Shown here in pieces: positions 5,499-5,922 of a stretch of DNA of 5,922 nucleotides (position 1 is the first letter of the stretch; each line of letters opens with the position of its first letter). The stretch is from positions 1-5,922 of the forward strand of contig CBDVBZ010000179.1 in the NCBI GenBank assembly GCA_965372355.1, in the 5' to 3' direction. The DNA comes from CBDVBZ01 sp965372355 (GTDB lineage: Bacteria > Krumholzibacteriota > Krumholzibacteriia > WVZY01). Position numbers and translations under genes: made by a program. The notes beneath the pieces are model-generated. The model saw nothing but the letters and a program-made list of their open reading frames with translations, was not told the origin of the DNA and searched no databases.

Positions 5499-5849
5499 AT
5501 GAAGACGATTTTGCTCCTGATCGCTGCGGTGACGCTGGCCTTGTCGAGCGCCGCCGTGGCCTGCGAAATCCACGTGCTCGAACCGGCACAGGCCGACACG
5601 GCGTGCCCGGTCAAGGTGGTAACCCTGACGCCGACACAGGGTCTCTCGGAGATCATCGCGCTCGTTCCACAAATCGTCGAGGTCAGGACCTTCGTCCTGG
5701 ACCTGGATTTGAGTACGGATGTTGTTGAAGCCTCCGTAAGCGTGGAGACCGACCGTCGTCCCAGAGCAGGTGTATTGGCCACCGTGCTGAGGGCAATGGG
5801 CAAGGCGCTGCTCAAGGCGCTGGCAACCCTGATTCACCACGTTGTGTAG
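5499..5849 (+). CDS. Small secreted protein of unknown function
   Basis: I do not recognise this 116-residue protein. Residues 1-21 form a typical Sec signal peptide: Lys2, a hydrophobic core and an A19-V20-A21 cleavage site. The mature protein would begin at Cys22 and be about 95 residues long. Cys22 precedes no good lipobox, since position -3 is Ala, so a lipoprotein is less likely. Cys22 and Cys36 could form a disulfide. The middle (about 50-83) alternates hydrophobic and polar residues. The tail (about 86-116) is basic and looks like an amphipathic helix with R98, K102 and K106 on one face, ending in HHVV. GAGGG six bases before the ATG and GC-rich third codon positions support a real gene. 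A longer open frame on the opposite strand (5840-5319) looks like a shadow. Likely location is the periplasm, outer membrane or outside the cell. Confidence 0.7.
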   Translation: MKTILLLIAAVTLALSSAAVACEIHVLEPAQADTACPVKVVTLTPTQGLSEIIALVPQIVEVRTFVLDLDLSTDVVEASVSVETDRRPRAGVLATVLRAMGKALLKALATLIHHVV

Positions 5850-5922
5850 GGTCCGAGCGCGGACGCCTGACAGAGCGCGTTGCTGATTTCGCTTTGTTGC
5901 TGACCCCCATCGATGCTTTGCT
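5850..5922. other. 3' flank of secreted protein gene, no clear feature
   Basis: A 5-bp hairpin (GTCCG 5851-5855 with CGGAC 5860-5864) follows the stop codon but has no T run, so it is at most a poor terminator. GTTGCTGA occurs twice, at 5879-5886 and 5896-5903, spaced 17 bases apart. The window ends before anything further can be judged. Confidence 0.4.

Noticed and set aside
5314..5502. 62-codon open frame before the secreted protein gene
   Set aside because: No ribosome binding site, composition unlike a real protein, and it runs through the two inverted repeats.
5319..5840. 173-codon open frame on the minus strand opposite the secreted protein
   Set aside because: No ribosome binding site or recognisable domain, and the plus-strand frame has a signal peptide, a good Shine-Dalgarno and suitable codon use.

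Overview
The window looks like chromosomal DNA of a free-living, probably Gram-negative, bacterium with a moderately high GC content. It carries a full-length cobalamin-dependent methionine synthase, a single-domain cold-shock protein, a YjbQ/UPF0047-family protein and a small Sec-exported protein. Nothing identifies the genus. The YjbQ protein resembles the version I know from archaea and assorted deep bacterial lineages more than the E. coli one, and the last protein is an orphan, so an under-sampled lineage is plausible. There are no transposases, phage genes, CRISPR repeats, tRNAs or rRNAs.

Layout. Positions 1-217 have no supported gene; they hold the 3' flank of metH with a weak hairpin. 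metH fills 218-3901 on the minus strand, 1227 codons with every expected domain. Positions 3902-4541 are a 640-base divergent intergenic region. It contains a candidate metH promoter on the minus strand and, on the plus strand, a near-perfect sigma70 promoter (TTGACA, 17 bp, TACAAT). That promoter is followed about 70 bases later by a textbook intrinsic terminator, and then by about 150 bases of leader before the cold-shock gene at 4542-4754. This promoter-terminator unit is either a small RNA gene of about 100 nt or an attenuated leader of the csp gene.

A 12-bp hairpin terminator closes csp. Its short T tail runs straight into a second consensus promoter (TTGACA, 18 bp, TAGAAT), placed so that the yjbQ-like gene (4849-5268) would be transcribed with no, or almost no, 5' leader. 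A 230-base gap with two neighbouring inverted repeats then leads to a gene for a small secreted protein (5499-5849) with a cationic amphipathic C-terminal tail. The remaining 73 bases hold no clear feature.

The genes do not form one pathway. metH is transcribed away from the other three, which seem to be separate small transcription units, each with its own promoter or leader structure. The main interest lies in the regulatory architecture between the genes and in the orphan secreted protein.
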